From: Oscheius onirici
Taxonomy: Eukaryota; Nematoda; Chromadorea; Rhabditida; Rhabditidae
DNA: 64,000 nt
Direction of reading: 5' to 3'
Assembly (NCBI GenBank): GCA_932521025.1
Contig: OW051468.1
Location: forward strand, 7,378,064 to 7,442,063
Part shown: positions 62,303 through 64,000 of the stretch, in pieces
Layout: each line of letters opens with the position of its first letter
How positions within the stretch are numbered: the stretch's first letter is position 1
Program-made: the position numbers and the translations under genes
The notes under the pieces: generated by a model
What the model was told of the DNA's origin: nothing
Seen by the model: the letters and a program-made list of their open reading frames with translations, nothing else
Database searches by the model: none

Positions 62303-64000
62303 TTATTCCTTTCTCTTTCTTTCAACCATTCCCGCAATGTCTGTTTCTATAGAAGAAAGTGGTTTCTGGAGTCTCGCGGCCAGCTGTAAAAAGGCGGTTC
62401 TTTTTGGATACGATAAACTTTTTACTTCGATTTTTGTAGCGACTCTGACCTCTTCGGCAGTTCGGACGAAAGCCGTCACTCGGCATGGAAATAGCGACGA
62501 TAACCGGCCTACTCGGCCAGAACGATGGAGGAAATCGACTAGATGACGGGACATGTCGTAGTGAATTACATGACTCAATCTTGGAAGGTCTACCCCTCTA
62601 AAATCAAGATTTGCGCGGTAAAGGCGTTAAAAAAAACCTGGAAGCGCTGTCAGTTGCCACAATAACTCGAGCTTTTTGGATATCTTCATCGCTGGTCGAC
62701 CGCTCCCATTTCAACGACGGACAATTCTGCGAGGCCAGCTTTTTGTGAACAAATTGAGCCGTTTCTTGGTTCTAAATATCCTTTTTAAACAGAATAGAAA
62801 AGTCAAGTACCTTGCAAAAAACGATAGTTTGATTAAGTTCACCCCTTCCGATGTCCTTATTCAGTAGATCCAGCAGACTGTCCATTTTGTCCGCCTCGCG
62901 GATTCTAAATCGTGCTTTTTTATGGTTTGTTTAAAAAATGATTATTTCGTTTTATTACCTGTTCGTTCTTAAAATAGACTTAAAATCTATAGAGTGCCTG
63001 CTCCAGTATTATCAAAAACGTACCTGATTAGCGTAATATCGACGGAAGGAACAATTTTGTGCAAATCGTGACTCTTTACGTAGCTCAGATGACGGCGATC
63101 CACGACCCCCTCGGCTAGACATTCTAGCTCTTCTGGACACGATGCCGAACAGAAAACGACTTTTGCTCCTAAAAATGGAAGTCGGCTAGTTCATAAAACA
63201 ACTACCTTCTGGCTTATTCGCGTTTGTCTCCGAATAAGCTACTGGAAGGACGGAAAGAATGTCCGTGACGACGTCGACAAAACTCTCGTCCAGGAGAATA
63301 TCGGCTTCGTCGAAAACTAGCTGAAGATAATTTTTTGAAAAGAATGAAGAACAGGCTTACATATTTGACAGCGTCTTTCAGATCTGCGTTTTTCAGAGTT
63401 TTGGCGACAAGACCAGGTGTTCCAACTAGAACATCCCAAGACTTCTGAAATGTTCTAATGAAATGAATGATGTCAGGCCTGCCTCGGTCAGTTCGGGCGC
63501 TCCTTCTTCCACTTGCAGAGCTGTTTTCTCCACCAATGTTCTCAGAACTTTCGCTGTCTGTTTGGCTAGAAGTGTTGTTGCAACGAGGACGACTGCTGTA
63601 AAAAATTGTTGTCAGAGATGGGAAGAAAAGCTCTAGTCTTAACTAGGAGAAATGATTATTAAAAGAATGGACTGAGAGGACTCCGCTCGCCAGCGAAATA
63701 TAATACAACAAACCTTTCCGTTTCCTTTCAGGATAGCTTGCTAGCTGTGAAAGAACTGGAGCCGCGTACCCAACCGTCTTCCCTGATCCAGTTTCCGCTG
63801 CTAGAAAAATGTGGTTTGGTGACGAGATATAGCGCATCATTCTGCTCTAAAATTGGTTGTGACGGCAAAAAAACCAAATACCTGCATTTCTGTGGGTTTA
63901 ACAATGCCAATACCTATCAAAGACTCGGCTATTTGGGGATGAAGAAGATCTGGAACCAGATCATTCCACGCTCCCGCTGATGAAGGAATCACATGTTTGG
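62303..64000 (-). CDS. DEAD-box RNA helicase, DDX28-like, 5' end outside window
   Basis: Exons in window: 64000-63882 (partial), 63846-63714, 63595-63513, 63444-63361, 63320-63206, 63168-63024, 62904-62811, 62771-62638, 62597-62303. Helicase motifs in order: Q-motif region GIGIVKPTEMQ, motif I AAETGSGKT, Ia-like VLVATTLLAKQT, VLVGTPGLV, motif II VFDEADILLDESF, motif III SAS, NQTIVFCKN, ARVIVATDSASRGVDLP (IV-V), and motif VI HRSGRVGR. It unwinds RNA with ATP; the closest pattern is DDX28, a mitochondrial ribosome-assembly helicase, though DDX-subfamily assignment from motifs alone is tentative. AATAAA overlaps the stop codon. It converges on ArfGAP1 with 53 bp between stop codons. Confidence 0.9.

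Overview
The window is eukaryotic, compact and intron-rich. Coding exons alternate with introns that are mostly 36 to 60 bp, begin GT and end TTTCAG or TTCCAG. Several genes have a lone splice acceptor a few bases upstream of the start codon (ArfGAP1, Rab5, stomatin, UBE2E, CSK, the myotubularin relative). This is what spliced-leader trans-splicing leaves. Together with an astacin carrying a ShKT tail, a CPG4/DUF19-like ectodomain and a BPI-fold secreted protein, it points to a nematode. The GC content (about 43 percent by impression) and the tiny introns would suit an enoplean (clade I, Trichuris-like) worm; that is inference. Gene models and exon coordinates were read by eye and may be off by a base or two.

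Layout. 1-7.6 kb: the 3' part of a small membrane protein gene (-), a small hydrophobic ORF (-), and otherwise repeat-rich intergenic DNA. 7.6-15.6 kb: an astacin/ShKT metalloprotease (-), then a four-CUB secreted protein with a C-type-lectin-like tail (+). 15.6-19.5 kb: gene-poor, with a large inverted-repeat element and a dispersed repeat whose partner lies at 1.4 kb. 19.5-24.3 kb: BPI/LBP-like protein (+), stomatin (-) and a disordered short-motif repeat protein (+). 25.1-29.4 kb: an unassigned type I membrane protein and, just upstream on the same strand, a secreted LDL-receptor-like protein (both -). 29.6-33.8 kb: tandem repeats, UBE2E ubiquitin-conjugating enzyme (-), a TIR element touching its 5' end, and a minisatellite. 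33.8-40.8 kb: Rab5 (-), PHACTR (+), sestrin (-). 42.5-48.5 kb: CSK tyrosine kinase and a myotubularin-family pseudophosphatase (both +, operon-like spacing). 50.8-54.6 kb: MSK/RSK dual kinase (+). 55.2-64 kb: Maf pyrophosphatase (-) head to head with ABHD18 (+), cytochrome c1 (-), ArfGAP1 (+) and a DDX28-like DEAD-box helicase (-, running off the end).

The genes do not form one pathway. Several themes recur: growth and nutrient signalling (sestrin, MSK, CSK, PHACTR), endosome and Golgi traffic (Rab5, myotubularin relative, ArfGAP1), and secreted multidomain proteins (astacin, CUB/lectin, BPI, LDLR-like). The least ordinary features are two start codons sharing bases on opposite strands (Maf/ABHD18), a TIR element abutting the UBE2E splice acceptor, polyadenylation signals overlapping stop codons, and three proteins I could not place in a family.
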